Assembly (NCBI RefSeq): GCF_016908565.1
Contig: NZ_JAFBED010000001.1
Location: forward strand, 620,001-684,000
Origin: Sutcliffiella tianshenii
Lineage (GTDB): Bacteria > Bacillota > Bacilli > Bacillales > Bacillaceae_I
Reading direction: 5' to 3'
Length of the DNA: 64,000 nt
Below, piece after piece: positions 50,968-59,746 of this stretch (the first letter of the stretch is position 1; every line of letters starts with the position of its first letter). The position numbers and the translations under genes were made by a program. The notes under the pieces were generated by a model. That model saw only the letters and a program-made list of their open reading frames with translations. It was not told where the DNA came from and ran no database searches.

Positions 50968-51981
50968 TCAATTCTCAGCCTCGAATATCAATGTATGGAG
51001 CTTCTTTCTGATACTTCTGATAGGCGTCTCGCGGCCGTAGTGGACGGCGTTGGTGAGAAATACGGCGGTTAGCTGATTGATCGGGTCTACCCAGAGGCTT
51101 GTGCCGGTAAAACCGGTATGACCAAATGATCCAATTGACCATTTATCCCCACAGGAGGGAGCCTCCCCATGTCCGCTCCAGACCTCAAAGCCCAGTCCAC
51201 GATTAAACTGGCGATGTTCGACTGCCATTTTCAGATAAGAGGGCGGAATAACCGATTGCGACTCGGGGTGCAGCAGGATTCTTGCGTATTTCGCCATATC
51301 CCCTATCGTGGAAAATAACCCCGCACTTCCACTGACTCCTCCAAGCTGGAATGCCTTCTCATCATGGACCTCTCCTTGAATGAAGCTATCCTGATACTTT
51401 TCGGTGGAAGCTGCCTGTCTTTTGGACTCTTCGGATAGATTAAATCGTGTATGCTTCATTCCCCACGGTTCATGGATCTGTTCCTTCACAAATATGTCGA
51501 GTGGCTGATTGGTGACCTTTTCTGTTATTTTTCCGAGCAGGATCATGCCAAGGTCGCTGTAGATCATCTTTTGGCCAGGTTCATAGGTTAATTCCTTTTG
51601 ATAGATTTCCTGGAGGACGTCCCTTTCTATTTTTCTTTCCCTATAAGGAAGATCTGCAGAAAAACCGGAAGTGTGCGTCAGCAGGTGCTCAATGGTGACA
51701 TCATTGTGTCTGAACCCGGGCAATACATCCCTGACCAAGGTACTAAGTTTCAATTCTTTTTTTGCTAAAAGATACAGGATGGACGGTACTGTGGCAGAAA
51801 TTTTGGTTAAAGAGGCTATATCGAATAGCGTACTTTCACAGATGCGCTGCTTCACACCAGACTTATCAGTAAATGATCCGTAAGATTCCAAGCATTTCAC
51901 TTGATCATTTTTAGATACGTAAATGACCCCGCCTGGAATCTCCCCATTTTCCACCAGCTCTTTGATATAATCTTTATACAA
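50968..51981 (-). CDS. Beta-lactamase-family serine hydrolase
   Basis: This 337-residue class C beta-lactamase/esterase-fold hydrolase has the SxxK nucleophile motif SLTK, the tyrosine motif YSD in IYSDLGMIL and a C-terminal HTGFTGTS in place of KTG. No signal peptide is visible, so it is probably cytosolic, as in EstB-like esterases or amidases. I favour the TTG at 51981 with GGAGG nine bases upstream; the in-frame ATG at 52038 lacks a site. Confidence 0.82.
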   Translation of the reverse strand: MYKDYIKELVENGEIPGGVIYVSKNDQVKCLESYGSFTDKSGVKQRICESTLFDIASLTKISATVPSILYLLAKKELKLSTLVRDVLPGFRHNDVTIEHLLTHTSGFSADLPYRERKIERDVLQEIYQKELTYEPGQKMIYSDLGMILLGKITEKVTNQPLDIFVKEQIHEPWGMKHTRFNLSEESKRQAASTEKYQDSFIQGEVHDEKAFQLGGVSGSAGLFSTIGDMAKYARILLHPESQSVIPPSYLKMAVEHRQFNRGLGFEVWSGHGEAPSCGDKWSIGSFGHTGFTGTSLWVDPINQLTAVFLTNAVHYGRETPIRSIRKKLHTLIFEAEN

Positions 51982-52108
51982 GATGGTATGCCTCCAATCT
52001 TTTAATCTGACTTTTCTATCATTATATAATAAATGCACTAGTTGGATTTTCTTACAAAGGAATAATTAACTTTTAGGTAGTTTTATTTAAATTGAGGGAG
52101 AGAAAAAT

Positions 52109-52564
52109 ATGAATACAGCTTCACAAAAATATTGGAATGAGTTTTGGACAAGCAAAGGTCAAGAAAAACCAAGATCAGTGAGTGCATGGCAATTTGGATC
52201 AAAACCGGACCATTTAGCTCAATTAGTAATGGATGGTGTTAAAACAGCCACTTGTTCTGGTTTGATTTTTTATGAAATGGAAAACGAGCCCCTGCCTGCC
52301 GTGGAAGATTATAGCGTAATTTTAAATGGCAACGATGAACCTTTGGCGATCATTAAAACCGTCGATGTTAAACTGATGCCAATGAATGAGGTTCCAGAGG
52401 AGTTTGCTATTGCTGAAGGCGCAGGGGATCGAACATATCAATATTGGAAAGATGCGCACGAAAAGTTCTTCAAGAAAGAGTTGCGTGATCTAGGACTGGA
52501 ATTTTCAGAAGATATGATGTTGGTATGTGAACGATTTAAATTAGTAGATATAAAAAACAAATAA
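52109..52564 (+). CDS. ASCH-domain protein
   Basis: This 151-residue ASCH-fold protein is of the PUA-like superfamily (YWNEFWTSKGQEKPRSVSAWQFGSKPDHLAQLVMDGVKTATCSGL, then AIIKTVDVKLMPMNEVPEEFAIAEGAG). ASCH proteins bind RNA or nucleosides; some hydrolyse N4-acetylcytidine. It is divergent from the serine hydrolase. GAGGGAGAG precedes the ATG. Confidence 0.88.
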   Translation: MNTASQKYWNEFWTSKGQEKPRSVSAWQFGSKPDHLAQLVMDGVKTATCSGLIFYEMENEPLPAVEDYSVILNGNDEPLAIIKTVDVKLMPMNEVPEEFAIAEGAGDRTYQYWKDAHEKFFKKELRDLGLEFSEDMMLVCERFKLVDIKNK

Positions 52565-52593
52565 AAACGCTTGGGGATACCCAAGCGTCTTTG
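52563..52593. terminator. Terminator between the ASCH and DUF1761 genes
   Basis: AACGCTTGGG and CCCAAGCGT form a stem with a short loop followed by a T-rich stretch between the convergent stops at 52564 and 52602. Confidence 0.8.
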
Positions 52594-52601
52594 TCTTTCA
52601 A

Positions 52602-52991
52602 TCAGCTCAATATCCCATGAAGGCCACCGAGCAAAGTGAATATAACAAGATGGTCCCCGATTGCGATAAAAAATGCCTTTCGGGTCATCAATTTAAACAA
52701 TGAATTTTTAAGATAAACCAATGAGATCACTACACCTATCATCGCTCCTATCATAAGCCCTTCCAGTAAGGTATGGGCACCAGTTGCCTCTGTGAGTACA
52801 GCCATGATAAATGAACCTATAAAGGCAATGATGACAGATACGATGTATTTGAGAGGCCCCTCACTTTGCGTGAATTGTGCATCCTTCTTCTTTCCGAGCA
52901 TGATGGAGTAGTAAATGCCCCCGTAGACCATATAAAGGATCCCACCCGCTAATATTGCCAGTAAACTTAATTCGTTCAAATCCAATTCCAT
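52602..52991 (-). CDS. DUF1761-type membrane protein
   Basis: This 129-residue protein has four hydrophobic segments in the DUF1761 layout (LAILAGGILYMVYGGIYYSIMLGKKK at the start and GLMIGAMIGVVISLVYLKNSLF later). It lies 11 bases downstream of the AraC-GyrI regulator and is probably co-transcribed with it. Function in the family is unknown. Confidence 0.8.
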   Translation of the reverse strand: MELDLNELSLLAILAGGILYMVYGGIYYSIMLGKKKDAQFTQSEGPLKYIVSVIIAFIGSFIMAVLTEATGAHTLLEGLMIGAMIGVVISLVYLKNSLFKLMTRKAFFIAIGDHLVIFTLLGGLHGILS

Positions 52992-53002
52992 ATTTGTTCC
53001 CC

Positions 53003-53947
53003 CTATTTCGGTTCGATGGCTAAAGCAATACTTTTAATCTTACACCGCAGGCTTAACGTGCCAGGAATGGGCTCCACCTCTACCAGTTCCACTGGATTCG
53101 CCAGATACTTATACCCGCTTTTAGGCAACCAGAAGCTGTAAAGTTCCGAATAGCATTCAATCAATCTGTTGCGCTCTCTATAATCGACAGGCTCCTCAAA
53201 TTCATAGACAGCATGCTTACCGCCCCGGAAGTGATAGATCCGCTCCTGCTCCAACGTGAGCTTGTCAGGATCATTAACGGATAAGAGGCAGTCGTACCGG
53301 CTTTTTCCCGGTGGTGTAATATACGGGTTATTCTTAGGTATCCCGTACATAAACGTATCCTCCGTCACCAGATCCCTTGCATTCGCAAAGCGATAAATTT
53401 CCTCCCAAGCATTTGGCACACCTTCTGTATAAGGCCCGACACTTTGCCTTTTAATGGCTGAAAATGGAGGGAGTTCCACGATCTTGACCTTTTCCAAGTT
53501 AAGCCACTGAAACTTATTATATTCCTCTTGATCTTGAAGTTCTTTCTCCATCTTGCGGGATTGTTTAGATTTCTTGCTATCATCTTCGTATTCACGCGGG
53601 AACCGCTCCAGATATCCGCCTTCCCGCCACTTTTTCGGACTCATCTGGAAATTTGCCTGAAAGGTAGCTGTAAAATAGGAGAGAGAGGAAAAGCCGCACA
53701 TGAGTGCAATCTGGGTGATGGGAATCCTATGTTCATAGATAAGGAAATGTGCTGCGTTCTCCAGGCGTAGCCTTTTAACATAATTAGCAGGTGTTTCCCC
53801 TACTATCCCTTTGAAAAGTCGCTGAAAATGATAAGGGGAATAGGTGGATATCTTAGCCAGATGTTCGAGGGAAAGCGATTGGTCAAGGTGAGTTTCTATA
53901 TATTCGAGGACGATGTCTATCTGGTAGTGCTGTTCTTTTGTGTACAT
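53003..53947 (-). CDS. AraC-family regulator with C-terminal GyrI-like ligand domain
   Basis: This 314-residue regulator has an N-terminal double helix-turn-helix (HLDQSLSLEHLAKISTYSPYHFQRLFKGIVGETPANYVKRLRLENAA). A charged linker leads to a GyrI/BmrR-type effector domain (ELPPFSAIKRQSVGPYTEGVPNAWEEIYRFA). Such proteins bind hydrophobic cations or antibiotics and activate efflux or resistance genes. Its likely target is its own operon with the DUF1761 membrane protein. Confidence 0.9.
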   Translation of the reverse strand: MYTKEQHYQIDIVLEYIETHLDQSLSLEHLAKISTYSPYHFQRLFKGIVGETPANYVKRLRLENAAHFLIYEHRIPITQIALMCGFSSLSYFTATFQANFQMSPKKWREGGYLERFPREYEDDSKKSKQSRKMEKELQDQEEYNKFQWLNLEKVKIVELPPFSAIKRQSVGPYTEGVPNAWEEIYRFANARDLVTEDTFMYGIPKNNPYITPPGKSRYDCLLSVNDPDKLTLEQERIYHFRGGKHAVYEFEEPVDYRERNRLIECYSELYSFWLPKSGYKYLANPVELVEVEPIPGTLSLRCKIKSIALAIEPK

Positions 53948-54007
53948 GTATGTAAAAAACCCCTTGCATTAGCTTTTATTGGTAATTTCATTATAGCAAG
54001 AAAACGC

Positions 54008-54036
54008 GAAAAGAACCGGAATATATCCGGTTCTTC
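54008..54036 (-). terminator. Terminator of the small XRE gene
   Basis: AAGAACCGG and CCGGTTCTT form a perfect 9-bp stem with a 6-base AT loop and TTTTC tail on the minus strand, 18 bases after the stop at 54054. Confidence 0.75.
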
Positions 54037-54053
54037 GTGTATGATGCACCTTA

Positions 54054-54257
54054 TTAGATGGACACATCTCCAATGGAAAATGACCATTTAAGTGCTTCAG
54101 ATAGTTTATGTAAGGTAGATACTTGAACATCGACCGTTCCTGCTTCGATTGCAGCGATGTCGTTTACATTCAAGCCTGTTAAAAGGGCAAGGTTCTCTTG
54201 ATCGAGGCCTCGTCTTGTTCTAGCCGTAATTAGTTGTTTGCCAATAATGTTCACCAT
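54054..54257 (-). CDS. Small XRE-family DNA-binding protein
   Basis: This 67-residue protein has a Cro/C1-type helix-turn-helix (IGKQLITARTRRGLDQENLALLTGLNVNDIAAIEAGTVDVQVSTLHKLSEAL). It is monocistronic. No partner gene identifies its target. Confidence 0.85.
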   Translation of the reverse strand: MVNIIGKQLITARTRRGLDQENLALLTGLNVNDIAAIEAGTVDVQVSTLHKLSEALKWSFSIGDVSI

Positions 54258-54351
54258 AGTCCCCCCTGTGTTTGAAAGCGATTACATATATACTCATTAT
54301 AATTAAATTTTTCGAAAATTACAATATCAAGTTGACGAAGGTTCTTACTCC

Positions 54352-54480
54352 GCTTTTGATTTCCGCAATAGGCTGCGCTTTCCGCGGGGCGTTTTGTGGA
54401 GCCTCCTCGGCTTCGCCTGTGGGGTCTCCCCTAAACGCTTCCTCCCGCAGGAGTCTTCGCCTATTGCTCCAATCAAAAGC
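54352..54480. repeat. Dispersed 129-bp inverted-repeat element, copy 3
   Basis: The element is bounded by GCTTTTGATT plus GCAATAGGC and by GCCTATTGC plus AATCAAAAGC. Its core is the same as in copy 1 (GCTTTCCGCGGGGCG, GGAGCCTCCTCGG, CCTGTGGGGTCTCCC, CCGCAGGAGTC). It occupies most of the 372-bp gap 54258-54629, just beyond the end of the microcompartment operon. The rest of the gap holds the deoC terminator and AT-rich DNA. Confidence 0.82.
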
Positions 54481-54570
54481 TAGCATACTAAAAACATTTT
54501 TAAAATGTAAAATTCCGTGTCTTAGTTGTATCCATAACAAGCAACAATTTCTACAATAAACAACCATTAA

Positions 54571-54610
54571 TAAAGGCAGTACACCTCTACACCCGGTGCA
54601 CTGCCTTTTA
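54571..54610. terminator. Terminator of the microcompartment operon
   Basis: AAAGGCAGT and ACTGCCTTT plus an inner CACC/GGTG pair form a hairpin with a T run (minus-strand transcript), 20 bases after the deoC stop. Confidence 0.85.
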
Positions 54611-54629
54611 GAAAGATGCTAAATGAAGA

Positions 54630-55457
54630 TTAATATCCTGTTCCTTTTCCGCCTGTTACGATTGCGATGCCTGAGCTTGCTCCGATACGCGTTGCGCCGG
54701 CCTGTACAAGCTTTCTGGCAGTATCAAGGTCTCTTACGCATGCAGAGGCTTTTACGCCCATATCAGGGCCTACAGCTTCTCTCATGAGCTTGATGTCTTC
54801 AGCAGTGGCACAGCCAGGTCCAAACCCTGTGGAGGTCTTTACAAAGTCCGCCCCAGCCATTTTGGCAAGGATACAAGCTTTTTTCTTTTCTTCATTTTCA
54901 AGGAGTCCTGTTTCGATGATTACTTTTACAGGTGCATGGTCTTTTGCTGCAAGTACTACAGCCTCGATATCCTTTTTCACCGTTTCAAAATCGCCGGATT
55001 TAAGGGCACCGATATTCATCACCATGTCGATTTCCGTTGCGCCGCTTGCGATGGCGTCTCTTGTTTCGGACACTTTCACGAAGCTGTTCGTTGCGCCTAA
55101 AGGAAAGCCTACAACAGTAGTGATCCCGACGTTGGAGCCTTTCAGTTCCTTTGCAGCCGTTGCCACCCAGTAAGGATTTACACACACTGTCGCGAAGTTA
55201 TATTCTTTCGCTTCTTCACAAAGCTTGATCACTTGGTCTTTTGTGCTTTCAGGCTTCAAAAGCGTATGGTCGATCATGCGCGCAATGGAAGGGCCTGTGA
55301 TGATATTGGAAGAGGAGCTTGAAAAATTGCTGGATTGCCCGGTGACAGGTGCTGCCTGTACAGGCTTGCCATCCTTCAGTTCCTGTTTATTTGTAAGCTG
55401 TTCCATGATCTGATTCGTTATTTGTTCCACCAATGCTTCTATTTGCATTGTTTCCAC
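54630..55457 (-). CDS. deoC: Deoxyribose-phosphate aldolase with encapsulation peptide (microcompartment cargo)
   Basis: This 275-residue DeoC cleaves 2-deoxyribose-5-phosphate to glyceraldehyde-3-phosphate and acetaldehyde. The TIM barrel begins near residue 57 ([12 protein letters not shown]). The Schiff-base lysine is Lys207 ([11 protein letters not shown]). Free DeoC proteins are about 220 residues; the extra 55 residues here are an amphipathic helix ([16 protein letters not shown], 6-21) and a Ser/Pro-rich linker. That is the layout of an encapsulation peptide. It is the last gene of the operon, 6 bases after a BMC-P gene, and sets the pathway as sugar-phosphate breakdown. Confidence 0.95.
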   Translation of the reverse strand: METMQIEALVEQITNQIMEQLTNKQELKDGKPVQAAPVTGQSSNFSSSSSNIITGPSIARMIDHTLLKPESTKDQVIKLCEEAKEYNFATVCVNPYWVATAAKELKGSNVGITTVVGFPLGATNSFVKVSETRDAIASGATEIDMVMNIGALKSGDFETVKKDIEAVVLAAKDHAPVKVIIETGLLENEEKKKACILAKMAGADFVKTSTGFGPGCATAEDIKLMREAVGPDMGVKASACVRDLDTARKLVQAGATRIGASSGIAIVTGGKGTGY

Positions 55458-55463
55458 CTCACA

Positions 55464-55727
55464 TTAATGTAATCGGTCGACAATTCCGGCAATGACAGCA
55501 TCAAAGGCGCCACTCGGGTCTCCGATGATGTCCCTTGCCGATCCACCTTCTTCTAGAATGAGCACATAGTCTCCCGCTCCTGCATGGAAATGATCGATGG
55601 CGATCATTGCATCGCCGCATTCCTTCCCCTGTGCATCAACGGGAATGACGACCATGAGCTTTTTATTTTGGTGACTTGGTGTTTTTATCGTCGAAACGAC
55701 GTTTCCAACGACCTTTGCCAGCTTCAT
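55464..55727 (-). CDS. BMC-P pentameric shell vertex protein (EutN/CcmL family), third copy
   Basis: This 87-residue EutN/CcmL-fold protein opens with [17 protein letters not shown] and closes with a [12 protein letters not shown] strand, typical of pentamers capping the vertices of microcompartment shells. It overlaps the preceding BMC-H gene by 4 bases (ATGA), so translation is coupled. It is one of three BMC-P genes in the operon. Confidence 0.93.
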   Translation of the reverse strand: MKLAKVVGNVVSTIKTPSHQNKKLMVVIPVDAQGKECGDAMIAIDHFHAGAGDYVLILEEGGSARDIIGDPSGAFDAVIAGIVDRLH

Positions 55728-55999
55728 AGAGTGCTAGGCAGGATTTTCTCGATATCTTGGTGTGGTCTAGGAATAACGTGAACAGATAGGAATTCCCCTA
55801 CGCGCTGTGCTGCATCCGCACCAGCTTCTGTAGCCGCTTTAACAGCTCCAACGTCTCCACGTACCATGACAGTGATTAGGCCACCGCCTACTTGCACCTT
55901 ACCTACTAAAGATACGTTCGCAGCCTTCATCATTGCATCCGCCGCTTCAATTGCTCCTACCAAACCTTTTGTTTCGATCATTCCTAATGCGTTGCTCAT
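55724..55999 (-). CDS. BMC-H hexameric shell protein, second copy
   Basis: This 91-residue Pfam-BMC-fold shell protein has [28 protein letters not shown], then [21 protein letters not shown] and HVIPRPHQD. Hexamers of this kind tile the facets of the shell with a central pore. It is about 75 percent identical by eye to the BMC-H at 57588. It abuts the upstream BMC-P gene and overlaps the downstream one by 4 bases. Confidence 0.95.
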   Translation of the reverse strand: MSNALGMIETKGLVGAIEAADAMMKAANVSLVGKVQVGGGLITVMVRGDVGAVKAATEAGADAAQRVGEFLSVHVIPRPHQDIEKILPSTL

Positions 56000-56284
56000 T
56001 TATATTTCCTCCATTCGTTTTACGTTGTAATAGTCGATGATTCCTAGGATCCCTGCATCTGAGGGAACAAGATCTTTATTCAATGGGAGGGAGGATTCCC
56101 GGCTTTTTGCCAGGTATACTAGATCCCCTTCTCCGGATTGCCCGATGGTATCTATAGCAACAAGTGGTTTGCCTTTATTCTGCAGTTGATCATCCACAGG
56201 CTGGACAATCAGGAGCTTTAATCCTCTTAAATTGTCGTCTTTATGTGTACAGATCATATTACCGATCACTTTTGCTACAAACAT
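56000..56284 (-). CDS. BMC-P pentameric shell vertex protein, second copy
   Basis: This 94-residue EutN/CcmL-family protein has MFVAKVIGNMICTHKDDNLRGLKLLIVQPVDD at the start and a final ILGIIDYYNVKRMEEI. The stop codon directly abuts the ATG of the next BMC-H gene. Its insert between strands (KSRESSLPLNKDLVPSDA) is longer than in the other two copies, so the three vertex proteins are not equivalent. Confidence 0.93.
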   Translation of the reverse strand: MFVAKVIGNMICTHKDDNLRGLKLLIVQPVDDQLQNKGKPLVAIDTIGQSGEGDLVYLAKSRESSLPLNKDLVPSDAGILGIIDYYNVKRMEEI

Positions 56285-56298
56285 GCTCTAACCTGCTT

Positions 56299-56754
56299 TC
56301 AGCGTTTGATAAAACGGCTTTCGATTTCCATGACCTTGGTCACACGGCGATCATGGCGGCCACCGGCAAAGTCCGTCTCAAGCCATGTCTTGACCAATTG
56401 TTTGGCAAGGCCTTCCCCGATGAATTGCCCTCCTATGGATAGCACATTGGCATTGTTATGCTCACGGCTGTTGATCACAGAGGACAGGTCCCAGCAAACG
56501 GCTCCACGCACGCCAGGTATCTTATTCAATACCATGCCGCTTCCTACTCCGACACCGTCAATCATGATGCCGACATAGGCCGGATTCGTTGCCACACACT
56601 CGCCGACAAGAAAGGCAATATCAGGATAGTCAACGGATTCGCCAGCTTTGCAGCCAAAGTCGAGATACTCATGTCCAAGCTCCGTCAAATAAACCTTCAA
56701 CGCTTCCTTCAGTTCGTATCCACCATGGTCGCATCCAATTGCAACTTTTTTCAT
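56299..56754 (-). CDS. rpiB: Ribose-5-phosphate isomerase B
   Basis: This 151-residue RpiB interconverts ribose-5-phosphate and ribulose-5-phosphate. Family motifs present are IGCDHGGYELKEAL (phosphate and base region) and GIMIDGVGVGSGMVLNKIPGVRGAVCWD (catalytic cysteine loop). Also present are REHNNANVLSIGGQFIGEGLA. It begins one base after the tpiA stop. Unlike its neighbours it has no N-terminal helical extension, so it either works outside the shell, is carried in by a partner, or uses another signal. Confidence 0.95.
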   Translation of the reverse strand: MKKVAIGCDHGGYELKEALKVYLTELGHEYLDFGCKAGESVDYPDIAFLVGECVATNPAYVGIMIDGVGVGSGMVLNKIPGVRGAVCWDLSSVINSREHNNANVLSIGGQFIGEGLAKQLVKTWLETDFAGGRHDRRVTKVMEIESRFIKR

Positions 56755-57579
56755 TTACATGTCTCCTTTGGCAAATACAGCGATGATTTTTTCAAATGAT
56801 TCTGCGTTCAGGCTTGCTCCGCCGACAAGCACACCGTCTATATCAGGCATTTGGGAAAACTCGGCGGCATTTTTGTCATTCACTGACCCTCCATAAAGGA
56901 TGGAGATGCCCTCTGCCCTGCCTCCGAGCAAAGCAGTAAGCACTTTACGGATATAGGCATGCGTGGACTGGGCCTGCTCGGCAGTAGCCGACTCCCCTGT
57001 CCCGATCGCCCAAACCGGCTCATAGGCCAGGATGAAATCTGAATCTATATCTTGCAGGGCACCGACAAGCTGTGTTGTCAGCACCTTTTCTGTTTGCCCG
57101 CTGTTCTTCTGTTCGATGGTTTCCCCGATACAGATGATCGGGGTCAGGCCCTCTTTTATGGCCTGTTTGATCTTTTGGTTCACCTGTTGATCATTTTCGT
57201 TAAAATACTGCCTTCTCTCTGAATGCCCGATGATGACATACGCACAGCCGATGTCCTTAAGCATGCTTGCAGACACTTCACCTGTATAGGCGCCCTTGTC
57301 CGCTTCATGGACGTTTTGGGCACCGATGCTGACCGTGGAGCCTTGTTGCTTCGCCATTAAGCCTGCTGGATATAAGAGCTGAGATGGTGGACAGATGACC
57401 ACGGATACGCCTTCTTTGCTTTTCAGTTCCTGCAGATAGACCGCCATTTCCGAGAAGGTTTTATTCATTTTCCAATTCGCGATTGCGTAATTGGTTCTGG
57501 CGGAGGGGCTTGTGACGGATTGCCCAAGTGCATCTCTCACCATTTGTTCGATATAGGATTTTATCGCTTGATCCATCAT
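56755..57579 (-). CDS. tpiA: Triose-phosphate isomerase with encapsulation peptide
   Basis: This 274-residue TIM interconverts glyceraldehyde-3-phosphate and dihydroxyacetone phosphate. The catalytic residues are present: Lys38 (ANWKMN), His119 (IGHSERR) and Glu187 (AYEPVWAIGTG). Residues 1-28 precede the normal start and form an amphipathic helix (IKSYIEQMVRDALGQ) plus a short linker, closely like the N-terminus of PduL in the same operon. It therefore looks like a second, shell-targeted TIM distinct from the glycolytic enzyme. Two adjacent ATG codons are possible starts. Confidence 0.95.
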   Translation of the reverse strand: MMDQAIKSYIEQMVRDALGQSVTSPSARTNYAIANWKMNKTFSEMAVYLQELKSKEGVSVVICPPSQLLYPAGLMAKQQGSTVSIGAQNVHEADKGAYTGEVSASMLKDIGCAYVIIGHSERRQYFNENDQQVNQKIKQAIKEGLTPIICIGETIEQKNSGQTEKVLTTQLVGALQDIDSDFILAYEPVWAIGTGESATAEQAQSTHAYIRKVLTALLGGRAEGISILYGGSVNDKNAAEFSQMPDIDGVLVGGASLNAESFEKIIAVFAKGDM

Positions 57580-57587
57580 GGTTTCCC

Positions 57588-57866
57588 TTACTTAGCTTTC
57601 GGCAGGATTCCATCCACTTCGCTGTTAGGGCGTGGGATTACATGTACAGAAATAAGGTGTCCCACACGTCCTGCTGCGTCCGCACCAGCTTCAGTTGCCG
57701 CTTTAACCGCCCCAACATCACCGCGTACCATGACTGTCACAAGGCCTCCGCCAACAAACTCTTTTCCTACAAGTGTTACGTTTGCTGCCTTCACCATTGC
57801 GTCTGCTGCTTCGATTGCCCCGATTAATCCTTTAGTTTCGATCATTCCCAATGCTTCTTGACTCAT
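57588..57866 (-). CDS. BMC-H hexameric shell protein, first copy (possible longer form from 57992)
   Basis: This 92-residue BMC-fold shell protein has [51 protein letters not shown] and HVIPRPNSE. The ATG at 57866 has a near-perfect GGAGG with suitable spacing. The same frame stays open upstream to an ATG at 57992 that has its own weaker GGTGAT. That form would add 42 charged, disordered-looking residues and a 134-residue product. Both forms may be made. The gene sits between the aldehyde dehydrogenase and tpiA. Confidence 0.93.
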   Translation of the reverse strand: MSQEALGMIETKGLIGAIEAADAMVKAANVTLVGKEFVGGGLVTVMVRGDVGAVKAATEAGADAAGRVGHLISVHVIPRPNSEVDGILPKAK

Positions 57867-58006
57867 TTGAATTCCTCCTATTGATTGCTCTTCTATTTTT
57901 ATTTTTGGTTGAGCTTTCGCCCGTGTTTTACCCTTGATTGGTTCTTGTACCTGCTCTGTATTCAATGGCAGTTCTTCGTTACGTTCTTCCATCTCATATC
58001 ACCACA

Positions 58007-59428
58007 CTAGATTATTCTGAAGCCGTCCACCAGCACGCAGCGTCTCTGACGGGTAAAGGTTTTGGCGCTTGTCAGCCCTTCCCCTGTCGGCCCTGCGATG
58101 GTAAGGGTTGTGAAACCCTCACTCTCATACCCGAGGCCGGATACGGAAGGTCCGTTTTTCACGAAAATGGTTGCTTGGATTTCCTTGGCCATCTTTGTGA
58201 GATTGGTAATGTTCTGTGAGTGCATCATGGCTGTATGACGATTTCCTTTTTCCGCCTTCACTGCAAGCTCAATCGCTTTGTCCACATTCGGGACCCTTAC
58301 GATCGGCAGGATCGGCATGAGCATTTCAGTTTGTACAAGCGGATGGTCGGCAACTGTTTCGGCGATGATCAGTTTCACATTCGCGTCTGCTTTGATGCCT
58401 GCCGCTTCCAGGAGGATACGTGCATCTTTCCCGATAAAGTCACGGTTTGGATACGATTTGTCGTTCTTTTTGACCATGATTTTTGCCAACAGCTTATCCA
58501 GCTGGAAGCCTTTCAGCTCGATGGCGCCATTTTTGGTCATTTCATTTTTCAGCTCTGTAGCTACCTTATCGACGACAAATACTTCTTTTTCCGCTGTACA
58601 GAGGACATTGTTGTCAAAGCTTGCGCCTGTGACAATGTCTTTTGCCGCCTTTGAGAGGATGGCTGTCTCATCCACGACAACCGGAGGATTTCCCGGGCCT
58701 GCCGCAATGACTTTCTTGCCTGCCTTCATGGCTGCCTGTACGACAATTCCTCCGCCCGTCACCACAAGTGCATTCACTTTCGGATGAACCATGACCTCAT
58801 TGGACGTTTCGATATTGGGGTTTGCCACAGAAGTTAATGTGTTCTCTGGCCCGCCTGCCTCGACAATTGCCCTGTTTAGAAGCTGCATCGTTCGGATGGA
58901 TACCTTTTTGGCACTTGGATGCGGGTTGAATACTACCGTATTCCCCGCTGCGACAAGCGAGATCGAGTTGTTGATGATGGTTGCACCGGGATTCGTTGAA
59001 GGCGTGATTGCCCCAAATACCCCGATGGGAGCGTACTCCACAAGTGTCAGTCCGCCGTCCCCGGAATAGGTGGTGCTTACGATATCCTCCACCCCGGGAG
59101 TCTTATTGGCCGCAAGGAGGTTTTTGGCGATTTTGTCCGCCACCCTTCCAAGACCGGTTTCCTCTACTGCAAGCTTTGCCAGCTCCTCTGCATGGGACCG
59201 GCTTGCCTCGCGCATCTTATCGATCATTTTCTTTCTTGTTTCCAAAGAGGTTTCACGGAGCTTCTCCCACGCGACTCTTGCAGCTTCTGCCGCTTCGTCC
59301 ACCGTAGTGAATACACCGTTGCCAAGTTGGACATCCTCTTCTGATACAACTGCCGCCTGTACGTTTCCGCCAAGCTGCTGCAGTACCTGCTCCACCATTT
59401 TCTTTATGTCGTTTTCCTTTATCTGCAC
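58007..59428 (-). CDS. CoA-acylating aldehyde dehydrogenase of the microcompartment (PduP/EutE type)
   Basis: This 473-residue aldehyde dehydrogenase oxidises acetaldehyde (or a longer aldehyde) to the acyl-CoA with NAD. The catalytic Cys is at about 277 in FDNNVLCTAEKEVF. Other family marks are YAPIGVFGAITPSTNP and GAGPGNPPVVVDE-like segments. Residues 1-20 form an amphipathic helix (IKKMVEQVLQQLG) followed by a variable linker to about residue 38, the usual N-terminal encapsulation peptide of PduP. Within this operon it would use the acetaldehyde made by DeoC and hand acetyl-CoA to PduL. Confidence 0.95.
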   Translation of the reverse strand: MQIKENDIKKMVEQVLQQLGGNVQAAVVSEEDVQLGNGVFTTVDEAAEAARVAWEKLRETSLETRKKMIDKMREASRSHAEELAKLAVEETGLGRVADKIAKNLLAANKTPGVEDIVSTTYSGDGGLTLVEYAPIGVFGAITPSTNPGATIINNSISLVAAGNTVVFNPHPSAKKVSIRTMQLLNRAIVEAGGPENTLTSVANPNIETSNEVMVHPKVNALVVTGGGIVVQAAMKAGKKVIAAGPGNPPVVVDETAILSKAAKDIVTGASFDNNVLCTAEKEVFVVDKVATELKNEMTKNGAIELKGFQLDKLLAKIMVKKNDKSYPNRDFIGKDARILLEAAGIKADANVKLIIAETVADHPLVQTEMLMPILPIVRVPNVDKAIELAVKAEKGNRHTAMMHSQNITNLTKMAKEIQATIFVKNGPSVSGLGYESEGFTTLTIAGPTGEGLTSAKTFTRQRRCVLVDGFRII

Positions 59429-59431
59429 AGA

Positions 59432-59731
59432 TTACTCTCCTCCTTTTTTGAAGGTAAGTGACCCTTCTATTTCAATCTGATCCACTACTCCGACAATGGC
59501 TGCATCGACGGGTACACCGTTCGTGATTTCCGTCTGCCTCGCAGAGCTTCCACTGACAACAAGGACCACTTCCCCCACCCCTGAACCGACGGTGTCGATG
59601 GCGACGATGGGCTTTCCATCCTCCTCGATGGTTTTCATATCAAGGGGAGTGATGATAAGGAGCTTTTTTCCCTTCAGCTTTTCCGCTTTAGTAGTGGAAA
59701 CAATGCTTCCTGTCACTTTTGCAATAATCAT
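59432..59731 (-). CDS. BMC-P pentameric shell vertex protein, first copy
   Basis: This 99-residue EutN/CcmL-family protein has MIIAKVTGSIVSTTKAEKLKGKKLLIITPLD at the start. GKPIVAIDTVGSGVGEVVLVVSGSSAR and DAAIVGVVDQIEIEG follow. It lies between the flavoprotein-family gene and the dehydrogenase, with 3 bases to the latter. Confidence 0.93.
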   Translation of the reverse strand: MIIAKVTGSIVSTTKAEKLKGKKLLIITPLDMKTIEEDGKPIVAIDTVGSGVGEVVLVVSGSSARQTEITNGVPVDAAIVGVVDQIEIEGSLTFKKGGE

Positions 59732-59746
59732 AGATTTGTCTCCTTT

